From Ignelater luminosus (taxonomy: Eukaryota > Arthropoda > Insecta > Coleoptera > Elateridae), in contig VTPC01003451.1 in the NCBI GenBank assembly GCA_011009095.1, forward strand, positions 85,686 through 149,685: a stretch of 64,000 nt of DNA, read 5' to 3'. Under the pieces are notes generated by a model that did no database searches, was not told the DNA's origin, and saw only the letters and a program-made list of their open reading frames with translations. This document shows positions 12,390-23,965 of the stretch, in pieces; position 1 is the stretch's first letter; each line of letters opens with the position of its first letter. A program made the position numbers and the translations under genes.

Positions 12390-12561
12390 CAGTGATTTTC
12401 AACCTTTTGTGATCCATGGATCACTTCAAAAACTTACAATTGAATTTTCTTGAAATGAGTGCTTGGAAATCTATTACCAGAAATAATTACCCAAGCACCA
12501 CTTATACTATTTCCGTTGACCACCAACCACCTGCTTTTGGGCCACTGGTTGAAAAACACTG
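12390..12561. mobile_element. 172-bp hAT-type MITE
   Basis: Left end CAGTGATTTTCAACC and right end GGTTGAAAAACACTG are inverse copies differing at one base. The CAGTG..TTCAACC terminus is characteristic of hAT elements. The 8-bp flanks (tgataaat and cagcaaat) share the last four bases and differ elsewhere only by transitions, compatible with an aged 8-bp target duplication. Confidence 0.7.
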
Positions 12562-14610
12562 CAGCAAATAAAAGCAATAAATTATACTGCTACAAAATAC
12601 TCTGCAGCAACAAAATTAATCAAAATTTTATTTAAATAATACAAAAATCGATAATTATTGAATAAGTCTCAAATATAAAAAATGACAACAAAATTTCTAC
12701 AAAGCCTTTAGTTGTAATTATAAAAAGATTACTGCTAATAAATACTTTTGGTATTTGCTTTAATATATAAAGTTTCTCTTCAAATGCAGCTAATTTTCTA
12801 GTCTACGCCAAGTAAAGTAATATGATTTCAGCTGTGTTATTTTGAACTTCCTTATTTTTTTTTTGTTGATTGATCTATTTTTAGATACATAACCTACTGC
12901 AAGTTTACTTACTACTAATATTAAGTGGTGCACCTACATTATTAACTTTTTATACGAGATTGTTATAAAAAGATTTTCTTATCCTTGCTAATAGAGCTAC
13001 TAATTAATAAAATAGTAAGAAAACTTGCATTTTAATTCATAGTAGTATAAAAAATTACCATGTAAGTTGTGCGTTTGTATTTCTTACTACTAGTTTGTAA
13101 ATGTTTTGGTTTTTTAGTATTCTGGACCAACTTTTAAACGTATTCAGGTTTGTGCTATATGATAAATTAATTGATTTAATTTATAAATCTCTAAAAAAGT
13201 GTTCTACTGCCATAAAGAAGATAGTAAGAAAATACTACTAATGTGTGAAATTGAATTTTGCGAGTAAGAAAACTGCTAATGATAACAAAAGTGCTATCAT
13301 TTAACAATGAAAAAGTTCATGTTTTAATTATTAGGTATGGTTTGTTTATATATACATATATACATAATGAAAAAAAAAACGTGTACATATTTGAAACTAA
13401 CAATATAAAGAATATTAACAATGTAGTGTTGTGATACATAGCTTATGTATATAAACAATAAATGTTAAGCAATGTGTCATAGCTAATTATATAATATGTT
13501 GTCATTACATTTTATTAAATTTATATTTTGTGCGATGATACAATACGTACATATTAACATTATCATTTCATTATTTATTTCATCAATTAGATCTATTAAA
13601 ACTGACAGAGGTTTTAAATACAATGTGAATTTATACAAAAATTTGTGAATTTTTAAAATATTAACTACTTTGTTAAAAACTGTATTTATTATAGTTAGAT
13701 CTCAGGTTTCCCATTTTCATTCTGTATGGGAACGTTACTAACAATACCATTGTATCATGCATACATATACCTTTTAACATATTAACATTCCGTTTGCACT
13801 TTTCATGATTCACATTAATATGTAAAATATATAATTATAATAAATAAATGGAAAAATCATCAAATTTGCAATGCTTGTTTGTTTTTTAGTTTTTATAATG
13901 TACAAATCTAAAGCTAAGTGTAACAGATTGACAAGTGTGAAAACCAGCAGTGAAGGAGGTCTAGAACAACAGAGAACCAAAAAATCTATAAATGCCATCA
14001 AACTGATTAAATCTAATTTACATCAAACAGTAATTATGGATTAGCAATAGCAACATCTGAAGTGTTAGTAAAATCTCACTGAAACATTTAATTAGAAAGA
14101 AATAAAAACATCTGTGTGAAACAATATCCTAAATTAGTGGCTGTTGGTGACACCTAACTTCAGGGTAAGCTTGGGCTGCTCGATTGGTTAGTTTCTGCAT
14201 AATTTGGCAATCTAAATCAATCAAGGTTTGAGCCTATCCTGAAATTAGCTCACTAACCATCATTCATAAAAATTGTGATTTTTGATCCTTGGTTACCATA
14301 CAAAATCTTTTGTGCAGGTGAAGTTAGAGATAAAATAATCTGCAATGTTTCTCCAGGTTTCCAAAACTTCCTTAATTGCCTTTTTAAACAAACCCAAAAT
14401 TCTTTGAAGGGAGCAGTTACCTAAGAGAATGGTTTTGTTCTTAGATAAGCTACTTACATAACCTTGCGAAAAGTCATTATTTTGCAAAAACTTGAAAGTA
14501 CTGATTTTTAAAACTTTTTAATGTTATTAGAAAATTTTATAAAATAGGAATGTATTTCTTGCATTTATCATTATAACAATAATATTCAACTTTCTTAGCC
14601 CCGAGTAGTT
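12562..14610. other. A+T-rich intergenic DNA, nothing recognised
   Basis: Short open frames only, with no domain signatures and no clear repeat structure. Several TATA/ATAC runs near 13350-13500. Confidence 0.35.
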
Positions 14611-14623
14611 GAGCGAATTTTAT

Positions 14624-15360
14624 ATAGGTGTTCCAGAAATGCATATAAAGCTTCAAATAAAATTGTTTCTTGGTAGATTCTGAACACAAAACTGTAAAAA
14701 GAATGTTTTTCTGCAGGTTAATTTTCTTCTATGGAGCTCTTCAAGGTAGAACTTTTAACAACAAATTTCAAAAGATTAATGTCAAACACGAAAATTGTTT
14801 AAAATTTAGCCAGTTGTATCCTTACTGAAAGCAATATTAAAGACAAGAATTCTGTTAAATAATAAATATGACAACCATGTCGATCATGGTATCGTGATAA
14901 ATCGAAAAATTTTTGTTTTGTCAAACAATGACAGTTTGTGCAGTTTGAATTACATTACTGATTCTTCAGCTTCTTATAAGCTGCTTTTACATTTAAATTT
15001 AGATTTTGGATTCTGGACGTATGCAGTGATAATTACAATATGGCTGGTACAAGGTACATTGAATGTTTTTTCCATGGATGACATTCAAATCATATAGTGA
15101 TAAAGTCTGCAGATCGTAGACTAGACTAACATATGTAGCATTTTAAAAGCAAAAGAAAATAGACGACATCCGTATCACAAAACGAGAGTGTAGCATTTGC
15201 TTCAAGAAGATTACCGAAAACAATTAGATTCTTGTGAGCTAATTGAAAGACAAAGAAGTGATTTGGGTTTCGTAAATAATTTGTTATGGATAGATAAAGT
15301 GACATTCACATGTAATGGTGTTTTCTATTACATAACGAGCATGTTTTGTAATATTAATAA
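14624..15360 (+). pseudogene. Relic of an insect IS630/mariner-related DDE transposon
   Basis: A TATAGGTGTTCCAGAAATG-type start near 14624 resembles a transposon end. At 15186-15350 the reading HLLQEDYRKQLDSCELIERQ then FVNNLLWIDKVTFTCNGVF matches the stretch of insect DDE_3-type transposases that normally reads (E/Q)DY.RRL.FC......F...LWTDEATF..NG. The catalytic Asp remains (WIDKVTF) but the following Glu is Lys. No downstream catalytic region was recognised. Old and inactive; the left boundary is uncertain. Confidence 0.5.
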
Positions 15361-15649
15361 AAATATTTGATTCATTTGGAGTTTTCTTGTAAATACTTTT
15401 AGTATGTAATAACTTAACAACTTACAGACAAGGCTGGATTGAATTTTGGGGGAGTTTCCCATGGGGGTCCTCCTGAGCCCAATAAAAAAAACAGTTTCTA
15501 ACAAATAATACAATTATCAAAATAATAATTAGCTAGAATTCTTTCTAAATGAAATTCTATAAATTTGATAACCTAAGTTTTGAACACGTGAATAATTATC
15601 TTGACAGTAGACTGCAATGTGTCTTTTATGGAGGCTATTTATGAGAAAT

Positions 15650-16440
15650 AGGCTTTTATTAGTGAAGTTTAGCAAGGCTTGGTCCTAGAACCTACTCTTT
15701 TCTTAGTTGATGTAAATGACTTAGCAAATTCAATAAATAATAAAGAAGGACTGGTTCCCTATGCTGATAATGCAATCCTCTTTCATAAAAGTGATAGTGA
15801 AATCATTCTAAGTAATGAGGAGGTCTCAACAAAACAAGCTAATGTTAAATCACAATAAGATTAGTCCCAAGTGTATACTATTAAACACGACTTATCATTA
15901 CAGTTAGAAAATATCAAATATCTGGAAACTTTGTAAAACTATCTTTATAATTAGAAATTTCATAGCTTTTGCTTCTATTAAAAGTTGTTCTATCTGCATA
16001 TTTTTTACTATTTGTTTCACATATAACTTATACATTAACTATTTGGGGACATCTTGTCACACAAAAATAAAATTTTTAAAGTTCAAAGGAAAATTGTTCG
16101 AATAATTGCTAATATGGGTTACAGAGATGAAGTAAAGAGGGAATTTACCAATTTAAATTTGTTAACGATTCCATCACTATATATTTCTTGCTCCATCTCA
16201 GAAATGAAAAGAGGACACGCATTAACCGACAAAACATTCAAAGATCATACATATACAACCAATACTGTTATAACTATTATGGCATTCATTTTATAAACAA
16301 ACGAAAAATCTTTTATCATGTGATTTAAATTTATTTAGAGCCAAACTAAAAGGTTACTTGATAGAAAAGGTATTCTTTTCCTTAAATGAATTTTTCGAGG
16401 TTAACTTAATAACTTGACTGTATTGTTGTATGACAATAAC
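15650..16440 (+). pseudogene. Non-LTR retrotransposon (LINE) reverse-transcriptase relic
   Basis: Broken frames resemble the end of a Jockey/CR1-like ORF2. At about 15675-15780 there is a degraded PQG-VLEP-LFL-D-NDL block followed by YADNAILF (normally FADDT). At about 16055-16200 KIFKVQRKIVRIIANMGYRDE...FTNLNLLTIPSLYI matches the C-terminal region found after the RT domain. Many stops. The fragment is shortened internally and no 5' part was found. Confidence 0.65.
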
Positions 16441-16667
16441 TGGGTGATGCATCACTCCCTACTCATTTTTCTGTCTTAATTTAATTATATTTTGTATCTT
16501 TACATGGCAAGTATAAATCAATGTAGTAGTAGCAGAATAATAGTTATCTATATAACAAGAGTGTAAAGTGAAGTTTTTTTGAACAAGTAGGAAGTTTATG
16601 GTACAAGCAACAGCAAGTACCATAAATCCTACAAGTTTGAAAAAGACTTTATGCTCGAGTTATATAC

Positions 16668-16893
16668 AATATTTTTTGCACGGCCATATTTCAAAGAAAA
16701 TAATAAAAAAAATCATTGACAGTAGATTAAAAAATGAAGTTGGCCAAGGTCATATCATGAATTCATTATAACATCGATATGGCCATTATAACATCAATAC
16801 GTCAAATTTATTGCAAATGTTTATAATTGTCAGCTTTTGACATTGACAACGAGTTGTAAACCGTCAACTTTACAAGCTGCCGTGCAAAAATAT
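16668..16893. mobile_element. Small TIR element, ends AATATTTTTTGCACGGC
   Basis: AATATTTTTTGCACGGC near 16668 is inverted as GCCGTGCAAAAATATT near 16878-16893, enclosing about 220 bp of non-coding DNA. Target duplication not resolved. Confidence 0.45.
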
Positions 16894-18278
16894 TTTTATT
16901 TCTATTACATACACGTTTTGTTAATTTATTTATTTTGGACACATGGAAATGCAGTCTTTTGGCAATTTACCTTGATCTTTACGAACCAATAGAAATGCAG
17001 AGTTACTTAGTAATCATCTTGGTAACGGTGGTCATACTAATAAGACCAACAGTGATAAGATCCCTTCAACTGCTTTTTTGCAAATTCTTCAAGTAATTCT
17101 TGTTTTATTTATATTTAATTAATTTTTATATCTCAATCAATTGTCCAATAAAATACACTTCTACAGTTGGCATAATATGATTTCCAAAAATGTTTTAACT
17201 TGGTAAAATTTTCATTTATAATCAAAGAAATGTTTAGGAAATCATGTTTTGTGGAAATCTATGTTATGCCTCCTGTATCAGTGTATTACTGTTGATAATT
17301 TACATCTTACATTGGTGTAAATATTTTACAATATTGAATTGCAAGCACGATGTTCCTGGGTTGTAACAGGCCATGCTTTCATTTTGTTAGGTTGGAAGTG
17401 TTTTTTCTTTTTGAAAATTGTGTACCTGCGGCTGCATTTGGCGCTGTTGCACGATCAAAAATTTTGCATAAACGTTTAGTACTGATTAGTTTTGCTTTGT
17501 TAAAAAGAAATCAAGTTTTCCTTGTATTTACTGAGTTACAAAAACAAAGACAATAGCATGAGGTTAAACTGTCATAAAATCATAACCTTAAAGCACATAA
17601 GTGTCAATACAATTTTACAAGCCGAGTTAATAGATAAACAGCCCGATTTACAATACTCAAAACTGTCATTCTTCCACAGCCATATACGACCCATAAACAT
17701 CATAAATGCTGTATAGTCTTCTTAATAACTTGATGGAGAACAGGCTGTAATGACAGTTAAGAGTATATTTGTTTATTCATTTTTTGTGCTAGAAATGGAG
17801 TATGTTGATTATCATTTGTATGATAGAAACAAAAAATGCTTAAGCAACTGATAACATATTCTACAAACCATTCAAGAACTAAAAAACTGTAAACCAATTA
17901 TCATTCTTTGATTTCTCACTACAAATTTGTAATGATACTTTTGTTTGAGAATCTTATTATAAAACAGCTAATGAATAAAAACGAATAAGAAGCTTGCTTT
18001 AATTTCTTAAATCTGACAAAATTATAGTTATAAACAATTGATACAAATATTGCAGTAAAGAAATGTTTATTTAAAAACCAAGAGTTTTATAATATTATAC
18101 AATAAAAAGATATCTAAGTACAATTAATTAGTATATATGTATATACGATATCAAAATAAAGTTTTTGAAGCAAAAGACAAATTTACATGGAATAATTATT
18201 TACATAATAACTCAAATAAGCATAGAATTTCAGGTTATGAGTCTACGAAAGGCACTTTACTTGTAAATTATGTATTAA
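16894..18278. other. Gene-free A+T-rich interval
   Basis: Only short open frames without domain character and no clear inverted or tandem repeat. Confidence 0.35.
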
Positions 18279-18528
18279 TAAGGTTGCCAGATTTTGTACA
18301 AACAAATATGAGACAAAACGAAAAAGCACAGAAAATGCTTTTGCAGATGGAGGTTCAAAATTAACACTGTTCGTAGACCCTAAAACGATCACAGGGACCC
18401 TCTTTGGACTTCAAAGTTAAAATACAGGACATTTCAGCATCCCGACAAGTATAATATGGGATGCTAAAAAATGACATCAAATAGAGGACAATTCCATATA
18501 TATATAGGACATCTGGCAATACTATGTA
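18279..18528. mobile_element. TIR element ending TAAGGTTGCCAGAT
   Basis: TAAGGTTGCCAGAT at about 18280 and its imperfect inverse ATCTGGCAATACTA at about 18513 enclose about 245 bp. The interior holds repeated GGACA motifs and a GGGACCCTCTTTGG stretch similar to the interior of the next element, so the two appear to belong to one family. Confidence 0.45.
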
Positions 18529-18653
18529 TTAACTTTTTAGGCACCCACACATATGCTATCACTTATCTTCATAATGAAATTAAATTAAAATTTTAATTCT
18601 ATAGTAATTTCTATGGTAAATAAACCAACAAAACAAAAACCATATATAACTTT

Positions 18654-18902
18654 ACTAAGGTGGCCATATTATTTCGGCTTAAAACCAGGACATAAGAGAG
18701 AGGGTCCCCTTTGGGGTTCCAGACAAACATGGGGAGTCTCCCTCAGAGTCCCAAAGTTAAGTGCAGGATTCCCTTTCAGATTCCCAAAACAGACAGCCTC
18801 CAAAAGGAAAATTCAGGACGAAAACTAGTAGACTAAATCAGGATAGTATACTCAAAAACCAGTACCGTCCTGGAAAAACTAGTATCAATGGTCACCTTAA
18901 AC
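18654..18902. mobile_element. Second TIR element of the TAAGGTNGCCA type
   Basis: CTAAGGTGGCCATA at 18655 and ATGGTCACCTTAA at 18889 are inverse ends. The GGGTCCCCTTTGGGG interior resembles the element 130 bp upstream. Short open frames at 18613-18943 fall in it and are not taken as genes. Confidence 0.45.
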
Positions 18903-19838
18903 TTTATTTTCATGGACTAGTCTGGGAAAGACTTATTTTATAATTCTAAAACAGATCAGAAAAATTAACTTTCCGGATGGATGCCTAAAAAATTTGTTTT
19001 AAGAAGCTAAGGTATGTAAATAAAGAAGTAGCACTATCAGCCTTGATCAATTCTTGTGGTCGTAAAAATGCAACACTTTTCAAGGTAAGATATTCAGTAC
19101 TAAAGATAATTTTAATTAAACAATAATAATAACCTATAATTGACTTCGATGTATTAGTTAGAGTGCATCTAATGAGACTAGAATCCCTTTAGATGTCTTC
19201 ACAGCCTGATGCAAAACAACCAATCTTTCCAAAAATGCTCATCGGATAAAAAGACTATTGCATTTATTTTGACCACAATAATACTACCTTACATAAGACA
19301 TTTGTAAATGAACTTGTAAGTATTATGCTTCATACGTAAGTTTTATATATATTTTTTAAATTAAATGTTAATATTGCCGAAAATCTGACAACATAAATAG
19401 TCCACATCTGTGAAATGTGAAATACAAAATACATCCACTGATGTAATTTTATCTGTTATTTTTTTTATAAGTGTCTTATGCAATACCACATTTTATTGAA
19501 AACACATCTGCTATGATCTTCATTTACTTAACAATTGTCTTAATTTTCTAATTAATATCAAAATGTTCAGCATAAAAAAAACAATAGGTGACACTATCAA
19601 GAATTCTGTGTAACAATCCTAGAAAGCCATTTTCATGTAAAAAATTAAATTTGGATAACAATTTTACGCTCTTATTTTTGTCATATCAATGAACCAAATA
19701 TTTTTTGAATAAGTATATAAAATTTAGAAAAATGTCATTAACAAAAGTTAATGAACAAACTAGTATGTTGTCTTAAATAAGCTGAACATTTTGATATGAT
19801 GATTTGTATGCTGACTGAGAAATCTTGAACTACAAGTT
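18903..19838. other. 3' flank of the Artemis-like gene
   Basis: No gene recognised. Reading leftwards from the Artemis stop, the clearest poly(A) signal is AATAAA (TTTATT on the + strand) near 19494, so part of this may be its 3' UTR. Confidence 0.4.
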
Positions 19839-21062
19839 TCAACTCTCTCTTAGTCTTTTTCTCTTAAAACTTTTGGTTGGTGAACCCAGAATGTCTTCAG
19901 GTATATCATCTACTGGTTCAGAAGCTTTTTGGATTACTGTGGATACGTTAGCATTGGATTTTTCATCAGTTAGTACTTCAAACAACTTTACTTCTTCATT
20001 TTGCTCTGGATAATCTTGATATGTTTTCATTATGTCTTCTAGCAATCTTAACATGATTTCTTTTTCTTTACAATTGAAGGGTACTACACATGGTTCTATT
20101 GATTTTGGTTGTAAAAACAAAACAAAGTCCTTTATTTCTTCATATGATGCATGACATGAATAACAAACCCTATATTCTCCTTTTTCAGTTACAATCATAC
20201 TACCTTTAGAAAAATTATAATTCTCCCACCACAATGTTGATGGTATAATTACTCTAATTAAACTGTTATCTTGGGCACATGATCTTTTCATACTTCCACC
20301 ACAACCTGCATGAATTTGAGTTTCAGTGCCTTTAACCGTAACAGCTTTATCCATTTCAGGAATATATTTGTAAGTGCTGTATGTTTCTGAACTAACATGT
20401 ATGGGCATATCAAAGTGTTTTGCTAATTCCAAAAATAAATACTCTGATCCATATCTAGCACTAAGTGCAATTTCAACAATGTGCTTTTTACTTAATTTTA
20501 TCCATTCTTCCACAATTTTATAGATATTTTCTAAACTTTCTTGTCTTAAAGGCAATTTTGAAAATGATTTTTTACAAAATGTGGTGTCAAGATAAAGTTT
20601 GTCGATCGTTTTTAATCTGCCTAAAGAATACAAGGCACAGTATTTCTTTAAATCGCTAACACGTACACGATAGTCTCCACTATATAACACAGTCTTTTCT
20701 GATTCAAATAAGAACATAACCGATCCTGGACAATGGCCTGCAGGCAAAAGTGTCACTGTTATGCATTTATTTGTTGTAAAGAGCAATTTAATTAACGTAG
20801 GGATACCTAAAGGTAGTTCTTTCAGTTTTGTCTCAATTGAAGGATATAAACCTCTTAGAATTCTTATTGAGATTGGTGAAGCATACAAAAATACATCAGG
20901 TCGACAAACTAAAGAATTATGAAAAGACCAGTCATCTAAACCCCTCATGTGGTCTGCATGGCAATGCGATAGAAAAAAAACTGTTGAATTTATATTTTCA
21001 CCATCAAATCTATCAACGCTGATTTCCGGTATTTCTTCGATCTTTCCATCGAATGTACTCAT
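19839..21062 (-). CDS. DCLRE1C: Artemis-like DNA cross-link repair nuclease (SNM1C family)
   Basis: Single-exon frame of 407 residues. The start was set at 21062 (MSTFDGKI), where alignment with the family begins; an upstream in-frame ATG at 21149 adds 29 residues without family character. Metallo-beta-lactamase motifs: SVDRF (D17), HCHADH (H33, H35, D37, H38), PAGHCPGS (H110), YSGDYR (D130) and YLDTTFC. The beta-CASP part includes STLWWEN and CYSCHASYEEIKDF, whose His matches the late catalytic His of the family. These residues support a metal-dependent endonuclease/5' exonuclease; in vertebrates Artemis opens hairpins and trims ends in non-homologous end joining. The protein ends KRKRLRES, a possible nuclear signal, and lacks the long regulatory tail of vertebrate Artemis (about 690 residues). 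Divergent from the zinc-finger gene, with under 0.4 kb to that gene's probable first exon. The name rests on family resemblance; SNM1A/B relatives are less likely given the N-terminal sequence. Confidence 0.88.
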   Translation of the reverse strand: MSTFDGKIEEIPEISVDRFDGENINSTVFFLSHCHADHMRGLDDWSFHNSLVCRPDVFLYASPISIRILRGLYPSIETKLKELPLGIPTLIKLLFTTNKCITVTLLPAGHCPGSVMFLFESEKTVLYSGDYRVRVSDLKKYCALYSLGRLKTIDKLYLDTTFCKKSFSKLPLRQESLENIYKIVEEWIKLSKKHIVEIALSARYGSEYLFLELAKHFDMPIHVSSETYSTYKYIPEMDKAVTVKGTETQIHAGCGGSMKRSCAQDNSLIRVIIPSTLWWENYNFSKGSMIVTEKGEYRVCYSCHASYEEIKDFVLFLQPKSIEPCVVPFNCKEKEIMLRLLEDIMKTYQDYPEQNEEVKLFEVLTDEKSNANVSTVIQKASEPVDDIPEDILGSPTKSFKRKRLRES

Positions 21063-21420
21063 TTTATTTATTTCTCTTCCTTTTTCTCGAATAAGTAAGT
21101 AAAAAACCTGTATCTTCGATTCACTAATAAAATCCCGCCAGGTTTTCAAATTTAAATAGCCCGCGAAAACAAACGGAACTAGTAACAGTGCTTCAACTTG
21201 TTTTGGCGGTTGTTTGTAGGTTAATTTATCAAATAAGTTAACCTAATTTCGAAGGTTTTCGAGGTCTTATCGGAATTAAATATGTGTATTCGTAATATTA
21301 ACAACAGTTTAATATTTTGACGTTTAAATTTAGAATATTAAAAATGTATTAGTGTTTAACCGAAAAATAGTATGCCAACAACAAACGCAGCCATTTGCTT
21401 CTAACCAAACCCGAAGGTCG
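21063..21420. promoter_or_regulatory. Likely shared divergent promoter, Artemis-like (-) and zinc-finger (+) genes
   Basis: About 0.36 kb separates the Artemis start from the probable first, non-coding exon of the zinc-finger gene. It contains several GGTT/AACC motifs and a G+C-richer patch near 21390-21450. No TATA box stands out. Bidirectional use is inferred from gene arrangement only. Confidence 0.4.
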
Positions 21421-21831
21421 ACGCCATCGCATTCATTTGTGAGTGAGGTTGGAATTTTTCTTTGTATATTTTCAAGTAAGTACTTTCTTTAGAATATTTA
21501 ATGTTATGGTTTTTTCAAGTACGATGCGGTGTGTTAGTTAACCTTTAAATTCGTGTTTGGAAGAAAATATAACCTAATGATGTAATTTGTACTTTTCTAT
21601 TCTAGATTGGTATGTGTTAATAACGTTTTTAGCGCGTAGTAGTACAAATGTTTCCGACTTGTTTTCGTGCAAGTTCAGGCTTTTATTATTTCTTTTTCTT
21701 GGTAACTGTTCTAATCAAACACTCGTTTGTTTACGTTTTTCAAAATTGTAAACTTTTAGATAACCTCAATTATATATAACCTCAATTTGTCAAAAAATTA
21801 ATACTAACCTAAAAAAAAATTTTAGGAAGAA

Positions 21832-21849
21832 ATGAAGATATACACTTAA
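21832..21849 (+). promoter_or_regulatory. Five-codon upstream ORF of the zinc-finger gene
   Basis: ATG AAG ATA TAC ACT TAA ends three bases before the main ATG at 21853. It lies after a possible acceptor (TTTTAG, 21820-21825) of a 5'-UTR intron whose donor would be GTAAGT at 21476. If in the mature mRNA, ribosomes would have to leak past it or reinitiate almost at once. Confidence 0.45.
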
Positions 21850-21852
21850 AAA

Positions 21853-22933
21853 ATGGAGGAGAGTTACACTCTCGTATGGGAGGACGGAACCACCGTCGTT
21901 CAAAATGAAGAAGTTATCTGTGGCATTGATAATGATTGCACAATTATCCCAGCTGAACCTGGTGAATTTGCAAATGTCTGCGAAGAAGTTGTCGTGCAAG
22001 GAAACCATGATCACGAAATAGAAAATAATGAACCACAATCTGGAAGAATTATGTATGTAACAGAAGATGATATGATGGTGATGCAACAACCAAGTGAGAT
22101 TCCTTTCGAAGAAGAACAATTTGTTGAAATATCAACTGAAGAGGTTGTTACAGAACCATGGAATGAAAATTGCTCAGAAATTGTTGTAGGCTCGGAGGAG
22201 CATGTAGTTGAGCAACCTTCAGACGATGTAGAAATTCCACTTCCAACAGATCAAGATCAGTACACGGCTGCGCGACCTTATCCCTGTGATTTTTGTCCTC
22301 GTCGTTTCAGGAAAAAAGCAAATCTTATGAATCATATGGTAGCCCATCAGACAGATCGTCCGTATGGTTGTAATTTGTGTGGTGTACGTTACATTCGTAA
22401 ATGCGATCTTATGAACCATTTAAAAATTCATGCATATGTCCCTGAAACTGATGGCATAGAGGATGACGATACCCAGACAATGGATGATTCAGATTCTGAA
22501 AAGATGTTTAAGCGTTCTAAACAGTTCTCGAAAAAGCGCAAAACTAAAATCAAGCCTAAAGAAGAGGTCGATGAAGATAGAATTGCATCTAGCTCACGTT
22601 CTTATGATTACGTAGATGAAGATGTACGATTGATGGAAGCTATGGAAAATAATAGTAGTAGATCTGATTATGCTAATCACCCAGTACCAACAGAACCAAG
22701 ATTTCCCATCACGGACCCACGTAAGCCATTCGTTTGTCAACATTGTGGTGTAGGTTTTGCAAGAGAGAAAGCTTTAGCATCTCATGCACGTGTGCACGGA
22801 GGAGATAGTCCATTTGAATGTAGAACTTGTGAAGAAGTATTTTGGGATATTGCTCTTATGCGTGAGCATGTCCGATTAAAACATGGTGGTGTTGAGCAAA
22901 ATTTTGATGAAGATGATGACGAGGATTACTCTG
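21853..22933 (+). CDS. C2H2 zinc-finger protein, coding exon 1 (whole-gene entry)
   Basis: The gene has three coding exons, 21853-22933, 26170-27110 and 27187-28245, joined in phase to 1026 residues with 15 C2H2 fingers. It is probably a sequence-specific DNA-binding nuclear regulator; I do not recognise an ortholog. This exon codes for an acidic N-terminus (residues 1-140), fingers 1-2 (about 144-192: YPCDFC...H, YGCNLC...H), an acidic/basic linker with KKRKTKIKPK, and fingers 3-4 (about 293-344: FVCQHC, FECRTC). There is no N-terminal ZAD, which many insect zinc-finger proteins carry. The donor is TCTG|GTAATG with phase 1; joined to exon 2 it restores ...DYS-DEDTK. Without splicing the frame runs 22 more codons to a stop near 23001, so intron retention would give a four-finger short form. 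A five-codon upstream ORF precedes the start. Confidence 0.9.
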
Positions 22934-23965
22934 GTAATGTATTTTATACAATTATTGCAGTTATGTTTAGTAGTTTTTTCACTGTAGAAGTTAATTTCTG
23001 AATTTGTTAAATGCTTGATAGATAAGAGTTGTAAGATTTTGAAAATGTTTTATTTTCTATCCCTGACTGTTGATACTAATTTTTCTTTTTATTATTTTAA
23101 GCGCTAAACTTGTGGAATTTTAATTTTTGTGATATGAATTTAAGGATATACTGCATTGCACGTATAATGTTAGACAAAAGCATGATAATTGTAACCGAAT
23201 TTTATAAGCGTTAATATTGCATGAAGTAAAACGAGTTTGATTGATGTTAGCATTAAACTCACAGAAATTAATGTATTTCTATTTTAATGTATATTTTACC
23301 AGAATTATAAGTATTCAGAACATGTTGAGACTGAATATACTTGGAATTAATACTTAAAAATATTAATATCTTGTAAACAAATGAAGATATCGGAATTAAA
23401 AAAAACATGTCAATTTATTTATGGAGGAGGGACATTAGAATGTCCAATTAAGATTAACTCAATCCTATAGGTCTCTGTGTTTGCCTTAGTACAACTAACC
23501 TCAAAATCTTAAATGGTACCTTTCCCTTTCTCCTGCTTGTGATATGCGTTGTTGGAAAGGGAATAACAATTGTGATTTTTTGCTAAAAACAAAATTCAAA
23601 TCTGCCTACTTGATTGAAAGTATAAAATGCCTTGTTTTAGTGTTTAATTTGGGTACAAGTGTGTCGAGGGGAAAGAAGGGCAAACAAAGATGATGCTGCC
23701 CTCTTCAACTTCTCATTATTGCGCCAGATTATTTCTAATTCAAAGAATTTATATCTTGGTATAATTGACAAACGTCTCAAACGATTATAGTAAAATTTCT
23801 GTTGTGTATATTTTTTTCGGGGAAATTTCTCTCAATAAAAACTTATTCGTAAACAAAATATGTAAACACAGCATGCAAGAAAGGATTAAATTACACTTAG
23901 CCGCTGCGGCGTTGCTTATATCAGTAGAATAAACAACCTACAAGTTTTTGTTTTATTGTAGTATG

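Noticed and set aside
18613..18943. Two overlapping frames of 71 and 60 residues
   Set aside because: They fall inside a TIR element and have no domain features.
21063..21149. N-terminal extension of the Artemis-like protein to the ATG at 21149
   Set aside because: The 29 extra residues have no family similarity and alignment starts at MSTFDG; the downstream ATG is preferred.
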